From contig JAKSZU010000008.1 in assembly GCA_026018925.1 (NCBI GenBank), forward strand, positions 7,678,415 through 7,742,414: a stretch of DNA of 64,000 nt, given 5' to 3'. The notes under the pieces were generated by a model. The model was not told the origin of the DNA and searched no databases. It worked only from the letters and a program-made list of their open reading frames with translations. Of this stretch, positions 46,655 to 58,264 are shown one piece after another. Source of the DNA: Tupaia tana (Eukaryota; Chordata; Mammalia; Scandentia; Tupaiidae). Positions within the stretch are counted from its first letter, which is position 1. Each line of letters begins with the position of its first letter. Both the position numbers and the translations under genes were made by a program.

Positions 46655-46932
46655 TTTTTTTTTTTTTTTTTTTTTTTTGGAGAGGTTTTTTCGCTATAGG
46701 GCACGTGCGCTCGCCAGACAGACAGAGAGAGACATAGAGACAGAAAGCGAGAAATCATCCCCCAGGGGGGATGGTCACACCACAATCCCTTCTCCTCCAT
46801 TCTCTTCTCGGGATCTTGGGCACTCACGCACACATGCCTGGCGTGAGTTTTAAGCCACCGGGTCCGGGACGCAAACCGCGGTCGACTACGTGGGAGTCCA
46901 GTGACATAGCCATTACGCTAACTGCTGGTTCC
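46655..46932 (-). repeat. Young full-length tRNA-derived SINE (clade A), minus strand
   Basis: Poly-T, 'ggagaggttttttcgctatagggcacg', CpG-rich middle, inverted head. Duplication cccaagactcttactctt at 46,637-46,654 and 46,931-46,948 (the leading c's may belong to the SINE). Confidence 0.93.
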
Positions 46933-46984
46933 CAAGACTCTTACTCTTAAAAGCCCAGTGAGTGTTTAAAAGCAACTGTCCTAG

Positions 46985-47228
46985 ATGGAGTCCACCGCCT
47001 GTAATTAAGGGAGCTTCATCCCACATGGCTGACCACACAACTCAAATCCTGGGCTGGAGGCTTAAAAAATGCACAGGATGCGTGTATACGATTCTCAAAA
47101 AGTCTAAAAAGGGAGAAATGGAGGAGAAAGGATTATGGTATTGACCATTCCCTATGGGGGTGTTTTCTCCCTCTCTGTCTCTGGCAAGAGCACACACTCT
47201 CTGGGAAATAAATAATAAAATAAAATAT
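46985..47228 (+). repeat. tRNA-derived SINE, diverged
   Basis: 'ggagtccaccgcctgtaattaagggagcttcatcccacatggctgacc', 'aactcaaatcctgggctgg', 'ggagaaatggaggagaaaggattatgg', 'gcaagagcacacactctctgg', A/T tail. Confidence 0.72.
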
Positions 47229-47391
47229 AGGAAGAAGCCATTGCCCATACACCACGCCGTGGGACCTCACTCTAGCTGTTCTTCAACACCCATGAGCTTG
47301 TCCCTTTCATACGCCATAAAATTAAGACAGAGCCTCTGGTCTTCATTGTCTTTGGCCCAAATCTCCAATCAGCACTGATTCCAATTTTTGG

Positions 47392-47675
47392 CTTTTGTTT
47401 GTTTGTTTTTTGTGTTTTTTTGGTTTTTTTGTTTTGTTTTGTTTTGCTATAGGGCACATGAGTTTTCAGGAAAGAGACAGAGAGAAAAGATGGGCGAAAC
47501 CACCCTCCTGGGGGACGGCCACGTCACAAACCTCTCTCCTCCAACTACGCTGGCTTTTGGACACATGTGCACATGTGCCTGAGTGATTCCCAGTCTGCGA
47601 GGTTTGGGATTCAAACTGCGCAGCCAACCAGTGGGGTCCAGCTGCCCCACCCTCCATGCTGTTTGCTGGTCCACA
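47392..47675 (-). repeat. tRNA-derived SINE, minus strand
   Basis: (TTTG/TTTTG)n tail, 'gctatagggcacatgagttttcagg', GA-rich body, 'acgtcacaaacctctctcctcc', inverted head 'ccatgctgtttgctggtcc'. Confidence 0.78.
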
Positions 47676-47929
47676 CTGATACCCTCTTAATATGAAAAAT
47701 ACATTGGTTCCCTCCACAGTCCCCCACATGAGACAACTATATGGAATACCCGACCCTAATCTATGACAGATCCAGTACTGAAGGGGGAAATGTTACTGTA
47801 TAGAACACAAAGAAAACAGAAAAAAAAAAAAAAAGAAAATTGGATATAGACACACATCCGTGTAAGTAAACGCACCCTTGCTGAGTTGGCAGTTGTACTG
47901 CAGTAATACCCCGACTAACGAAATGCACG

Positions 47930-48178
47930 CTGTACGTTTAAGACTAAAGGGGCATGATGTATGTAAGGCACCATCACCTGGTTCAGAATAGGGGCAGGGA
48001 GTGCATTTGTGTGTGTGTGTGTGAAGTGAGAAAAAGAGAGTGTGCACAAGTGTGTGCAAATGATAAAAGCAAATAGGATAAAATACTTTTTAAGGTGAAT
48101 GTGTATATAAATGTTTTGTGTACTCTGGTTTTGCAACATTTTGTAAGCTTAAAATTCGTTCTCAAAAATGAAGGGGAA
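47930..48178 (+). mobile_element. Old L1 3' end fragment
   Basis: 'aaatgataaaagcaaataggataaaatac...atgttttgtgtactctggttttgcaacattttgtaagcttaaaattcg' matches the order of L1M-type 3' ends. A TG run lies at 48,008-48,022. Confidence 0.5.
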
Positions 48179-48179
48179 A

Positions 48180-49130
48180 GTGATCACATGTTGATTTTTA
48201 ACATCCTTTTGCATCAGTCAAGCCCTTCACACTAAATACATCTTAATCTCTGGGCAATACTCTCTGCATCCTAAGGAGCTAAATGGAGGCCCCGTTCCTG
48301 TGGAATAACCCTGTGTGAATAGAACAGTGAGGTTACTAAGCAACCCGAGGCACCTTCCGCTGACTCTATTTAAAGACTAAGTCAGGTTTTCCTCTTTTAA
48401 AACCTTTTTAAATAGAATCCAACTGTTTCATGCACTTCAGTTCTTCCTTCTTATTTTGCAAATCCTCCAAAATCCTTTCCAAGGGTTGATTTACAGATAA
48501 AAACCACCAATATTTACCAAGCAGCTACTCTGTGTAGGAGCTCGTGGTAGGCACTGGGAGCGGGAGGCTTACCAGCAGTCTGCTGTACGCTGTGTGGGGA
48601 GGCGTGTTTGGACTGCCTGTGGTAGTCAGGCCTAGAGGATCAGGGACACGCACACATATGCACACACACAGGCAAACACATGCGCACACACACACACAGA
48701 GAACCGGAAAGCAAACTTGTGCCAGGCTTGGACCAGCACTCTCCTTTCATTTACTGAAGAATCCCAAAGAGCCAGATGGTAACAGTGGTAACAACACTCT
48801 GCAACACCCAGCCCGTGTAGGAGGGTCCCAGGTTTGCCTCCGGAGGCCTCCCGGTCCCCTGAAAGGGCCTTGGGGGCTCAGAAGGCCCTCTTAGGCCTGT
48901 ACAGAGACTTCTGCAGCCGAAACCATAGGCCTGGCACGAGGACAAGTTTTCACTGCCCGTGAGCTAGGTTCTGTGCTTACTCCAACCCTTAGCCTCCCCG
49001 AGCATTGTCAGCCCACAAAACAGGCATCTGCATTACACACGGGACAGCTAACGCTGAGGATCTGGGGACTGGGAGTTCAGCTTTTCTCTCTCTCTCATCT
49101 CGACAGCTACAACGTGTTTTTATTTGATCT
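48180..49130. other. Unclassified interval with CA-rich microsatellite
   Basis: CA-rich 48,644-48,701. A piece around 48,790-48,895 may be a worn clade C SINE. No gene supported. Confidence 0.3.
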
Positions 49131-49152
49131 TTAAGAATTACCCTAAATGCAG

Positions 49153-49256
49153 GATCAGCAGGTGGCGTGGTGGTTAAGGCACTGGACTCCCACATGGTCG
49201 ATTATGGTTTGAGACCCTTTGAGACCCAGACCTGGAAGTTTGCTTCTTACTTTCCC

Positions 49257-49334
<78 letters not shown>

Positions 49335-49397
49335 TAGTGACTGCATGTGCCCTATAGCAAATTAAAATAGTAATAATAATAAAATAATTTTTTAAAA
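49153..49397 (+). repeat. tRNA-derived SINE with (TC)n(TG)n
   Basis: 'ggatcagcaggtggcgtggtggttaaggcactgg', B-box-like 'ggtttgagaccc', TC run 49,260-49,297, TG run 49,298-49,332, 'ccctatagcaaat'. Duplication aagaattaccctaaatg before and aagaattttcctaaatg after. Confidence 0.88.
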
Positions 49398-49553
49398 AAG
49401 AATTTTCCTAAATGTTTCACTGTGAATATTTAATGTATAAAACTCTAACAGTTAATGACTTTTTTTTCTCCTCCCAAGCAAAGCAAAGACCTTAGAACAC
49501 AAACTCAGATCATGACCTTGAAAATCACTTTCCTTACTGTCCAATATTTTTTT

Positions 49554-49833
49554 TTTTTTGGAGAGGTTTTTTTTTTTTTTTTTTTTTTTTCGCTATAGGG
49601 CGCGTGCGCTCGCCAGACAGACAGAGAGAGACATAGAGACAGAAAGCGAGAAATCACCCCCCGGGGGGATGGTCACGCCGCAATCCCTTCTCCTCCATTC
49701 TCCTCTCGGGATCTTGGGCACGCACGCACACGCGCCCGGCGTGAGTTGTAAGCCACCGGGTCCGAGACGCGAACCGCGGTCGACTACATGGGAGTCCAGC
49801 GACATAGCCATTACGCTAACTGCTGGTTCCCCC
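49554..49833 (-). repeat. Young tRNA-derived SINE (clade A), minus strand, with two T-tracts
   Basis: Two poly-T tracts are separated by 'ggagaggt', then 'cgctatagggcgcg', CpG-rich middle, inverted head 'ctaactgctggttccc'. Duplication ccaatattttt at about 49,541 and 49,834. Confidence 0.92.
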
Positions 49834-49869
49834 CAATATTTTTGTTCCAACTTGTTTTTGTTTTGATCT

Positions 49870-50120
49870 CCTAAATTAGGTATTATTTATTTAGTTTTAT
49901 TCTGTCATGCTCTATCCTCTATTTTTGTTATTTCCAGAGAAATTAGCCAGGATACATAAAATGTTATAATCCCTAGTGATCAGCAGTAGGGCCAGCACAG
50001 ATCTAGAGGGGCCACACAGCAAAGCTGGGTAGACATTGACTAAGAGATAGATACATTTTGTCGAATAAAAAAAGACATGGTCTCCAATCCCATGATGCTT
50101 TCAGTGTAGCCCACAGCCCA
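49870..50120. other. Unclassified interval
   Basis: Nothing identifiable. Confidence 0.3.
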
Positions 50121-50167
50121 GCAGCCATGGCTTCTTTATATTTGTTCTTTAAGAATCACCCTAAATG

Positions 50168-50240
50168 CAGGGTTAGTGGGTGGCATTGTGGTTAAGGTGC
50201 TGGATATAGTCAATTGTGGTTTGAGTCCCGGACCTGGAAG
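50168..50240 (+). repeat. 5' fragment of a tRNA-derived SINE
   Basis: 'gggttagtgggtggcattgtggttaaggtgctgg', 'ggtttgagtcccggacctggaag', then unrelated sequence. Its left flank resembles that of the SINE at 49,153. Confidence 0.75.
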
Positions 50241-50325
50241 AGATAAATTGATAAAGTATATGATTGTTTGATTCAGGAATCCTATTGAAATGCACATGTG
50301 GATCCTATAAAAAGTTTGTAGAGGG

Positions 50326-50597
50326 GGACCAGCAGTTAGCATAATGGCCATGTCCCTGGACTCCCATGTAGTCCGTGGTTCAAGTCCGGGACCCGATGGC
50401 TTAAACTCACACCGGGCGCGTGTGCGTGCGTGTCCAGGATCCCAAGAGGAGAATGGAGGAGAAGGGATTGCGGCATGGTCATCCCCCCTGGGGGGTGATT
50501 TCTCGCTTTCTGTCTCTCTGTCTCTCTGTCTCTGTCTGTCTTTCTGGCAAGCGCACGTGCCCTATAGCGAAAACCTCTCCAAAAAAAAAAAAAAAAG
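50326..50597 (+). repeat. Young tRNA-derived SINE (clade A)
   Basis: 'gggaccagcagttagcataatggccatgtccctgg', CpG-rich middle, 'ccctatagcgaaaacctctcc' and A-tail. Flanked by aaaagtttgtagag (ends 50,323 and about 50,606). Confidence 0.92.
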
Positions 50598-50607
50598 TTT
50601 GTAGAGA

Positions 50608-50748
50608 GAACCAGATGGCATAGTGGTTAAGATGCTGGACTCCCATGTAATCAACTGCGGTTCGAGTTCCAGACCTGATTTCTCACTTTCTGTCCCTCTC
50701 TGTCTGTCCAGCAAGTACATGCACCCTATAGAAAAATCTCTCAAAAAA
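50608..50748 (+). repeat. tRNA-derived SINE, short form, sharing the same target
   Basis: 'aaccagatggcatagtggttaagatgctgg', B box 'ggttcgagttcc', CT-rich part, 'aagtacatgcaccctatagaaaaa'. Followed by aagtttgta, a third copy of the target. Confidence 0.88.
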
Positions 50749-50833
50749 ACAAGTTTGTAAAAAAATAGAATTACAGTATGAGTTATTGTAGTGCAAAAAA
50801 TTTTTGAAATCTATGCATAGTTTGATTTTGTTA

Positions 50834-51082
50834 GAGGTTTTTGCTTTAGGGCACGTGCACTCACCAGAGACAGAGACAGAGACACTGAAAGGGAAAGTGA
50901 TATATTACCCCCAAGGGGGAATGGCCATGCCACGATCCCTTCTCCTCCTTTCTCCTCCTGGGATATTTGGGTACACACGCACACACACCAGGCATGAGTT
51001 TCAAGCCACTGGATCTAGAACTCAAACCGCGGTCTGCCATGTGGAAGTCCAGTGACATAACCGCTATGCGGTCTTCTGGCTC
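50834..51082 (-). repeat. tRNA-derived SINE, minus strand
   Basis: 'agaggtttttgctttagggcacgtgc', GA-rich body, 'ccacgatcccttctcctcctttctcc', inverted head ending 'gtcttctggctcc'. Duplication tatgcatag at 50,812 and 51,084. Confidence 0.88.
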
Positions 51083-51163
51083 CTATGCATAGATTTTTAT
51101 ATTATGCATTTTCCATGAACTTTCTGAAGCTCCTCTTGTGCAGGAGATAATAGTATTTTGGGT

Positions 51164-51402
51164 CCAGCACATAGTGTAGTGCATGAGGTGCTGGACACTG
51201 ACATGGTCAACCTGGAACTGGCAGCTTAAAAAACACACCAGGCATGTGTGCATGTGTGCCCAAAATCCCAGGAGAAGAGATTGTGACATGGCCATCTTCC
51301 CTGGGGGGTGATTTCTCACCTTCTCGGCTACTGCCTCTCTGTTTCTCTCTTCTCTGGTGAGTGCATGCACCCTATGGCACAAGCCTTTAAAAAAAAAAAA
51401 AA
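51164..51402 (+). repeat. tRNA-derived SINE
   Basis: 'gggtccagcacatagtgtagtgcatgaggtgctgg', B-box region deleted, 'gtgtgcccaaaatcccagg', 'gtgagtgcatgcaccctatggcac' and A-tail. Confidence 0.82.
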
Positions 51403-51414
51403 AAGTTGACAGGG

Positions 51415-51677
51415 ACCAGCAGTTAGCGTAATGGCTATGTCACTGGACTCCTATGTAGTTGACCACAGTTCGAGTCCCGGATCCTGTGGCTTAAACTCAC
51501 GCCGGGCACATGTGCGTGCGTGCCCAAGACCCCAAGAGGAGGATGGAGGAGAAGGGATTGCAGCGTGGCCATCCCCCCGAGGGTGATTTCTCACTTTCTG
51601 TCTCTCTGTCTCTCTCTGTCTTTCTGGCAAGTGCACACACCCTATAGCAAAAACCTCTCCAAAAAAAAAAAAAAAAA
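51415..51677 (+). repeat. Young tRNA-derived SINE (clade A)
   Basis: 'gggaccagcagttagcgtaatggctatgtcactgg', B box 'agttcgagtcc', 'ccctatagcaaaaacctctcc' and A-tail. It follows the previous SINE's tail by about 12 bp. Confidence 0.9.
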
Positions 51678-51684
51678 TTGAAAG

Positions 51685-53568
51685 ATACTATTTTTTCCAG
51701 AAACTACTCATACTCATTGGCTCCACCAAATTCCTCTTTTCTCTCAAGTGAGTGTCTTAAATGGTGATTCAGTTTTATTCCCTACTTTTCCATCACTTGT
51801 AATGACTAAAACAACCTGGCCACCACGCCATTCTCATAGTCAACCAGAATCACTCTCCCTTCTCCCAGCGCTCTGTCTGCCACATGTGGGCCTACCTGCC
51901 TGCAGGGTAGAAGCACAGCGAGGTTCTCTGCCTCTCACACACCCCCTGCCTTCCTTCAGTCATTTGCCCCTTTGCTGTAGGAGAGAGGAGAAGAGAAAGG
52001 AAAATGACGTATCCCCACCTGACACCACTCCTGTAGTTTGTCAAGTCAGTTATAACTGCTAATCCATTAGATGAGCAAGAATATGCTGAGAGACTGCCGC
52101 CGTGTTTGTAATTGATTATAATTAGCTTACTGCCTGTATAATTGATAGGGATGGGTGCCCACAAGACCCACTGACAACTGAATCCCAAGCAGGTCCCGAC
52201 ATCTAAGTGGTGCATTGCAGGATTTGGTGGGTGTTTCAGTTGACCCCATCTGATGACTCGTGCAAAACTTCTCCGGCATGTCCACCTCCAGTGTCCACAA
52301 GGAGCTCCAGCAAGCCTGCAGCCTCTGCTCCCATCTGCCTCCAAGGCCCCCTGCTTCTCACCCCAAGAAAGGTCTTGCCCCTTTTCCTACTTGACCAAAC
52401 CACCACTCACCTCCCATCATGCACTTTTCCCAGCTGTAGTAGCAGAAGGGCAGAGCAGCGAGTGTGGCAGTTCAGGGGCATGGATGGGAAATCTGACACC
52501 AGGATCCCCATCTTCCAGGACCCACACGTTTCGGAGCCTGACCTAACTTAGCTTTAGAGAATGGAACTGGTGGAGAGACCTGTCCCTGTCCTGTGGACCA
52601 ACTTCTTTTCTTAAACACGGTGGTCTCCTGCGAAGTCACCTGTCTCCTGGTCTCCTTCCAGACCTCATTTTTATCTCTCATTTGAAAAGGCCGGAACATG
52701 TGGTTGTTGAGGAAGAGACTGGAGCTCCTCCCTCGTGGGCCTTTCCCAGTCTCGGCCTGGAAGAAACACCCGTCAAGGACCTCAGCCCTCTTCTCATGGG
52801 AGGGGCTGGGAGGGGCTGGGAGGAGCCGCCTCATGGGCCCAGGAAGAAGGCAGTGTCCACCTTGTAAAGGAAAGGAAGGTGTTCACTTCCAAGTTAAAGG
52901 CCCTGACTCTTCACAACTAGATAGCATTTAAATGCTGCCCCCAAACTCTGATCATTTCAGAATACACTTCCAGAACTCTTGCTGGGATTCCGGAGCCGGG
53001 CAGAATTCAGTCATTTCCAGAAAGACAGATTGCTTATTTTCCTGTGCTTTGTTTGTGGGAAATTTCCCTCCACAGGGAGGTTCACAATGTCCTCACAGGT
53101 AAGAGTCATCCACCCTCTGTCTATGAGAATGCCAGGCGCGCACTGGGGTTGGACCCAGGCAGCAGGCAGGCCCGCAGAGGCACAGACACAGGCAAGCCCG
53201 TGCAGTGCAGAGGAATGGATGGAACAGAGAAAGAGGGGCGGGCGGAGCACATCCTGAAGTTTGTCAGCCATGGTGTCATCAGGGAAGGCGAGCCCAGTGC
53301 ACGGATGGCTTCTCCAAAGGCCCCATCAGAGGGCAAGCCAGAGGTAAAAAGTCCTGGTCAATAATGTGTGTGCCTTCCCCCAGTGGCTGTTGCACACCAC
53401 CAACTGTGGAAAGCCACAGCCTGTGTACACACTTGCGTGGTTTCCAGAGTGGCTGGTAGTTTCCACGGAGTCAGGCGCGTGCTCCTTGATGGTGCCAGAG
53501 CCCTTTGGGCACACCTTTGTCAGCACCAGCTGCTGCTAATGTTCTGACTATTGGCTGGTATGGACCAA
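51685..53568. other. Unclassified GC-rich sequence
   Basis: 1.9 kb without a recognised repeat. It has several open frames on both strands (up to 150 codons), a 12-bp tandem GGGAGGGGCT-type repeat at about 52,798-52,822, and an isolated exon-like 23-bp segment (53,076-53,098). No protein family seen. Confidence 0.35.
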
Positions 53569-53571
53569 ACT

Positions 53572-53822
53572 CTTTTTTTCTGGAAAGATTTTTGCTATAG
53601 GGCACATGTGCTTGCCAGAGAGACAGAAACAGAAAGCGAGAAATCATGCCCCCCAGGGGATGGCCATGCCACAATCCCTTCTTCTCCATTCTCCTCTCGG
53701 GATCTTGAGCTCGCACACACACGCACTTGGCATGAGTTTTAAGTTGCCAGGCCCAGGACTCAAACCAAGGTCGACTACATGGGAGTCCAGCGACATAGTC
53801 ATTACACCATCTGCTGGTCCCT
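53572..53822 (-). repeat. tRNA-derived SINE, minus strand
   Basis: 'tggaaagatttttgctatagggcacatgtgc', GA-rich body, 'ccacaatcccttcttctccattctcctctc', inverted head 'cattacaccatctgctggtccc'. Confidence 0.87.
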
Positions 53823-53892
53823 CGACTGTTAAATAATGGAATTCGTAAGAGACAGTTTCTTACCCTCCCGCTGCAGTGAAAGTATGAAGAGG

Positions 53893-54125
53893 ACAGAAGG
53901 CAGTACAGAAGTAAAGTGACGCTCTGCACAGCTGACCACGAGAGAAGGTTCCGGGATCATGTCTGGAGACATCCCTGAACACACCAGTACACGCGTGCCT
54001 ATGACCCGGGGCTGGCCAAGGCAGGAGTAGACTGCAGAGTGAAGACCCTGTTTGGGTTTCTATCTCTCCCTCTCTGTCTCTGTCCCTCTCTGTCTCTCTC
54101 ACTCATGGAAGAAATAAAGTTTAAA
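53893..54125 (+). repeat. SINE clade C, best-preserved copy
   Basis: 'gcagtacagaagtaaagtgacgctctgcacagctgacc', B-box-like 'ggttccgggatcatgtc', 'cacaccagtacacgcgtgcctatgacccggggctgg', CT-rich tract, 'ctctcactcatggaagaaataaa' and A-rich tail. It defines the clade to which the copies at 978, 4278, 7640, 17955, 29878, 41668 and 45563 are compared. Confidence 0.65.
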
Positions 54126-54129
54126 AAAG

Positions 54130-54955
54130 TAAAACTTACTTGTCTGAGAGGTTAACCAAGATTGAGAAAGTTTTAAAGAGGTGGAAGACTTCCTACCACA
54201 TTGGAGGCTGAGATTTCTGAGCAGACGGGACACTGACACCTCCTTATTATCAGTAAGAGTGTGGGGGGCAGGGGCTCAGGCAGGAGCTTTCCACAGCAGT
54301 TCACGAGTGCCCGGTCCCATGTGAGGTGGCCCACAGCCCCGTGCCATTATATGCAACAGCCTTTACAGTGAATAAGCCTGGAATATGTGTAGAAACCCAT
54401 TATCATACGTAGCAGGAAACATGCATCTGGAGCAAGGCCATTTCATGGTACTGGGGACCACGCACATGAGGTGTCATCTCATGGCGACGGGCTCAGCTCA
54501 GAGGTGAAGAGCAAGACGTGCTTATCTACTTAGCCGTGAGCACGTGGACTTCTCATCCACCAGAGCTACATAGGAATCTGTGCCCTTAGTAAATCAAGAA
54601 GAAATCAGTATGCTTTAGGGAATTGGAAAGGTGGCTACAACATCCAGTTTCCAAGAGAAAAAGTGAAGTTGGTTCCAAGAACAAGCAGACTTTTTTTTTG
54701 CAATGGCTAACGGTCCTGTTTGCATGTTTGGGGTTTGGGTTTTGGTTCGTTTGAGATTATTGTCATGGTTGCTGTTCCCGAGCCACTGCCTAGGAGACAG
54801 GGCGACACCCTCAAGGCTGCCTCTATGACTTAAATGCAAAGGCAAGAGGGGGTCGTTGAGGATCCTTATAGAGGGACGAGAAGGAGAAAGAGGCAGAGGA
54901 AAGAAAGTAGGGCTGCTAGAGCTCGTCCCAGTCTGCACTCGCCTCTGCGTTTCCA
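54130..54955. other. Unclassified interval
   Basis: No repeat or gene recognised. Confidence 0.3.
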
Positions 54956-54957
54956 AA

Positions 54958-55132
54958 ATCGCGGTCTCTAAGCTGTTGACTAGTGACGAGACTGAACAAA
55001 TTATTTAATCTGTTCCTTTCCTTGTCAATAAAGTGGAATAAACAGTCTTTACCTTACAGAATCATGGTGAAGAAGAAATGAGGTAACAAATATTTGGCAC
55101 ACCACCTGGCACATGGAAAAGCTCAATTCCTG
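54958..55132 (+). repeat. MIR SINE, 3' portion
   Basis: 'aatctgttcctttccttgtcaataaagtggaataaacag', 'accttacagaatcatggtgaagaagaaatgaggtaac', 'caccacctggcacatggaaaagctcaat' follow the MIR core and 3' order closely. It abuts the start of the minisatellite. Confidence 0.85.
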
Positions 55133-58023
55133 CATCTTTGCTCAGCTACTATATGGTACGCCTGGACTAGCTCCAAACCTCCTCACCTGTCTCCAATTAC
55201 CACACCTGGACAACATCCAATGCCTCCTCATCTGTCTACAATTATCACACCTGCACTACCTTCCACGCCTCCTCGCCTGTCAACAATTATCACACCTGGA
55301 CTACTTCCAACACCTCCTCACCTATCTAAAATGTTCACACCTAAACCACATCCAAAGCCTCCTCATCTATCTACAATTATCACACCTGGAAGACCTCAAA
55401 GCCTCCTCACCTGTCTACGTTATCACACTTCAACTACCTCCAAAAATCTCCACCTGCCTAAAATTATCACACGAGCACTACATCCAATGTGTCCTCACCT
55501 GTCTACAATTACCACAACAGGACTACCTCCAACGCCTCTTCACCTGTCTACAATTATCACACCTGCACTACCTCCAATGCCTCCTCACATGTCTAAAAAT
55601 ATCACACCTGGAATACCTCAGATATCTCCTGGTTTGTCTAAAATTAACACCGCCTCCTCCCCTATGTACAATTATCTCACCTGGGCTGCCTCCCATGCCT
55701 CCTCCTATGTCTACAATTACCACACTTGGAATACCTCCAATACCTTCTTGACTGTCTATAATTATCACACCTGCACTACCTCCAACACCTCCTCCCCTGT
55801 GTACAATGATCACACCTGAACTAACTCCCATGCCTCCTCCATTGTCTACAATTATCACAGTTGAAATAACTAGAATGCCTTCTTGAGTGTCTACAATTAT
55901 TACAACTGGATTATTTCCAACACCTCCTCACCTTTCTACAATTTTCATACCTGGACCACATCCAACACCTCTCTCCTATCTAATATTATCATACCTGGAC
56001 CACTTCCAAGGCCTCCTCACCTCTGTACACTTATCATACCTGGATTATGTCCAACACCTCATCCACTGTCTACTACTGTCACACCTGGACTACCTTCAGT
56101 GCCTCCTCGCCTGTCTACAATTATCACACCTGGACTACCTGCAATGCCTAGTTGCCTCTATGTAATTATCACACATGGACTACCTCCAATGCCTCCTTAC
56201 CTGTGTACAATTATCAGACATGGACTACTTCCAATGCCTTCTCAATCATCTACAATTACCAAACCTGGACTACCTTCCACTTCTCCTCACCTGTCTACAA
56301 TTATCACACCTGAACTACAACCAGCACATCCTCACCTGCCTACATTTATCACACCAGGGCCACCAAATACTCTCTCAACCTGTCCACAGTTGTCACACAT
56401 GGACTACCTCCAATGCCTCCTCATCTGTCTACAATTATGACACCTGGACTACCTCCAACACCTTCTCGCCTTGGTGCAATTGTCATACCTGTACTGTTTC
56501 CAACGCCTCCTTGCCTGTGTAAAATTATCACACCTGGACTATATCCAACACCTCGTTGCCTGTCTACAGTTATCAAACCTGGACTACCTACAATGCCTCC
56601 TCATCTGTCTACAATTATCCTACCTATACTACCTCTAGTATCTCCTCACCTGTCTATAATTATCACACCTGGACAACCTCCAATGCCTCCTTGCCTGTCT
56701 ATACTTATCACAAATGGACTACCACCAACGCCTCCTTTCCTATCTACAATTTTCATACCTAAACCGCATCCAACACCTCCTCGCCTGTCTACAATGATCA
56801 CTCCTGGAACACTGCAAGACCTCCTTGCCTATGTACAATTATCACCGGGACTACCTCAAAATCCTCCTTGCCTGTATACTATTATCACAACTGGACCACC
56901 TGCAAAGCCACCTCGTCTGTCTACATTTTTCACACCTGGATTACCTCCAACACCTCCTAGCCTGTCTATAATTATCACACCTGGACTACCTCCAATGCCT
57001 TCTCAAATTCCTCCTTCTCTGTATACAATTGACACACCTGGACTACCTGCAAAGCCTCCTTGCCTGTCTACAATTATCACCCCTAGACTATCTCCAACAC
57101 ATTCTTGCCTGCCTACAATTATCACACCTACACTACATCCAATGTGACCTTGCCTGTCTACAATTATCACACAAGGACTACCTCCAATGCCTCCTCACCC
57201 ATCAAAAGTTATCACACCAGTACTACATCCAAAGCCTTCTCATTTGTCTACAATTATCACACCTGCATTACCTCCAACACCTCACCTGTCTACAAATATC
57301 ACATCTGGACCACCTGCAACACTTCCTTGCCTGTCTACAATTAACACACCTGGACTACCTCTATTGCATTCTCCCTTATGTTCAATTTTCACAGCTGGAT
57401 TACTTCCCATACCTCTTTCCCTGTCTATACTTATCACAAATGGACTACCTCCAATGCCTCCTCGCCTGCCTATAATTATCACACCTAGACTACCTCCAAC
57501 GCCTCCTCACCTATGTACAATTATCACACCTGGACTACCTCCAATGCCTCATAACCTGTCTATACCTATCACAAATAGACTACCTCAACACTTTCTAGCC
57601 TATCTACAATTTTCATACCTAACCACATCCAACGCCTTCTCGCCTGTCTAAAATTATCACTCTTGGAACACTCAAAGGCCTCCTCGCCTGTGTATAATTA
57701 TCACACTTGGACAACCTCAAATGCCTCCTCGCCTGTCTACAATTATCACAACTGGACCATCTGCAAAGCCTCCTTGCCTGTGTACATTTTTTTAGACCTG
57801 GACTACCTCCAACACCTTTTGCTTGTCTACAAATATCACACCTGGACTACCTCTAACTCCTCATCGAATTTCTACAATTATCACACCTGAACTACCTGCA
57901 AAGCCTCCTCACCTGTCTACAATTTTCACGCCTAAACTACCTCCAACACATCCTCATCTGTCTGCAATTTTTGCACCTAGACTATCTCCAACACCTCCTC
58001 ACCTGTCTTCAATTATCACACTG

Positions 58024-58264
58024 TCGGGACCAGCAGTTAGCGTAATGGCTATGTTGCTGGACTCCCACGTAGTCGACTGCGGTTCACATCCTGGACCCGG
58101 TGGCTTACAACTCACGCCGGGTGCATGTGCATGCGTGCCCAAGATCCCGAGAGAAGAATGGAGGAGAAGGGATTGCGGCTTGGCCATCCCCCCTGGGGGG
58201 TGATTTCTCGCTTTCTGTCTCTCTGTCTCTCTCTGTCTGTCTGGCGAGTGCACATGTCCTATAG
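58024..58264 (+). repeat. Young tRNA-derived SINE (clade A) in the minisatellite, without an A-tail
   Basis: 'gggaccagcagttagcgtaatggctatgttgctgg', CpG-rich middle, ending 'gtgcacatgtcctatagc'. It is followed directly by the duplicated target caattatcacactgt (58,009-58,023 and 58,265-58,279). The usual 'aaaacctctcc' plus A-tail is missing. Confidence 0.92.

Larger units (their letters stand above)
50303..51147 (+). mobile_element. Palindromic MITE interrupted by three SINEs
   Basis: Pieces in order: 'ctataaaaagtttgta' (to 50,323), 'aaaaaaatagaattacagtatgagttattgtagtgcaaaaaatttttgaaatctatgcatag' (50,757-50,820) and 'atgcatagatttttatattatgcattttccatgaactttctgaagctcctcttg' (51,084-51,137). Joined in order they follow the family layout. 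The SINEs at 50,326, 50,608 and 50,834 separate them. Confidence 0.62.

Noticed and set aside
51892-52834. Open frames of 100-150 codons on both strands
   Set aside because: No domain, low-complexity Pro/Ser/Lys composition, no start or splice context worth reporting.
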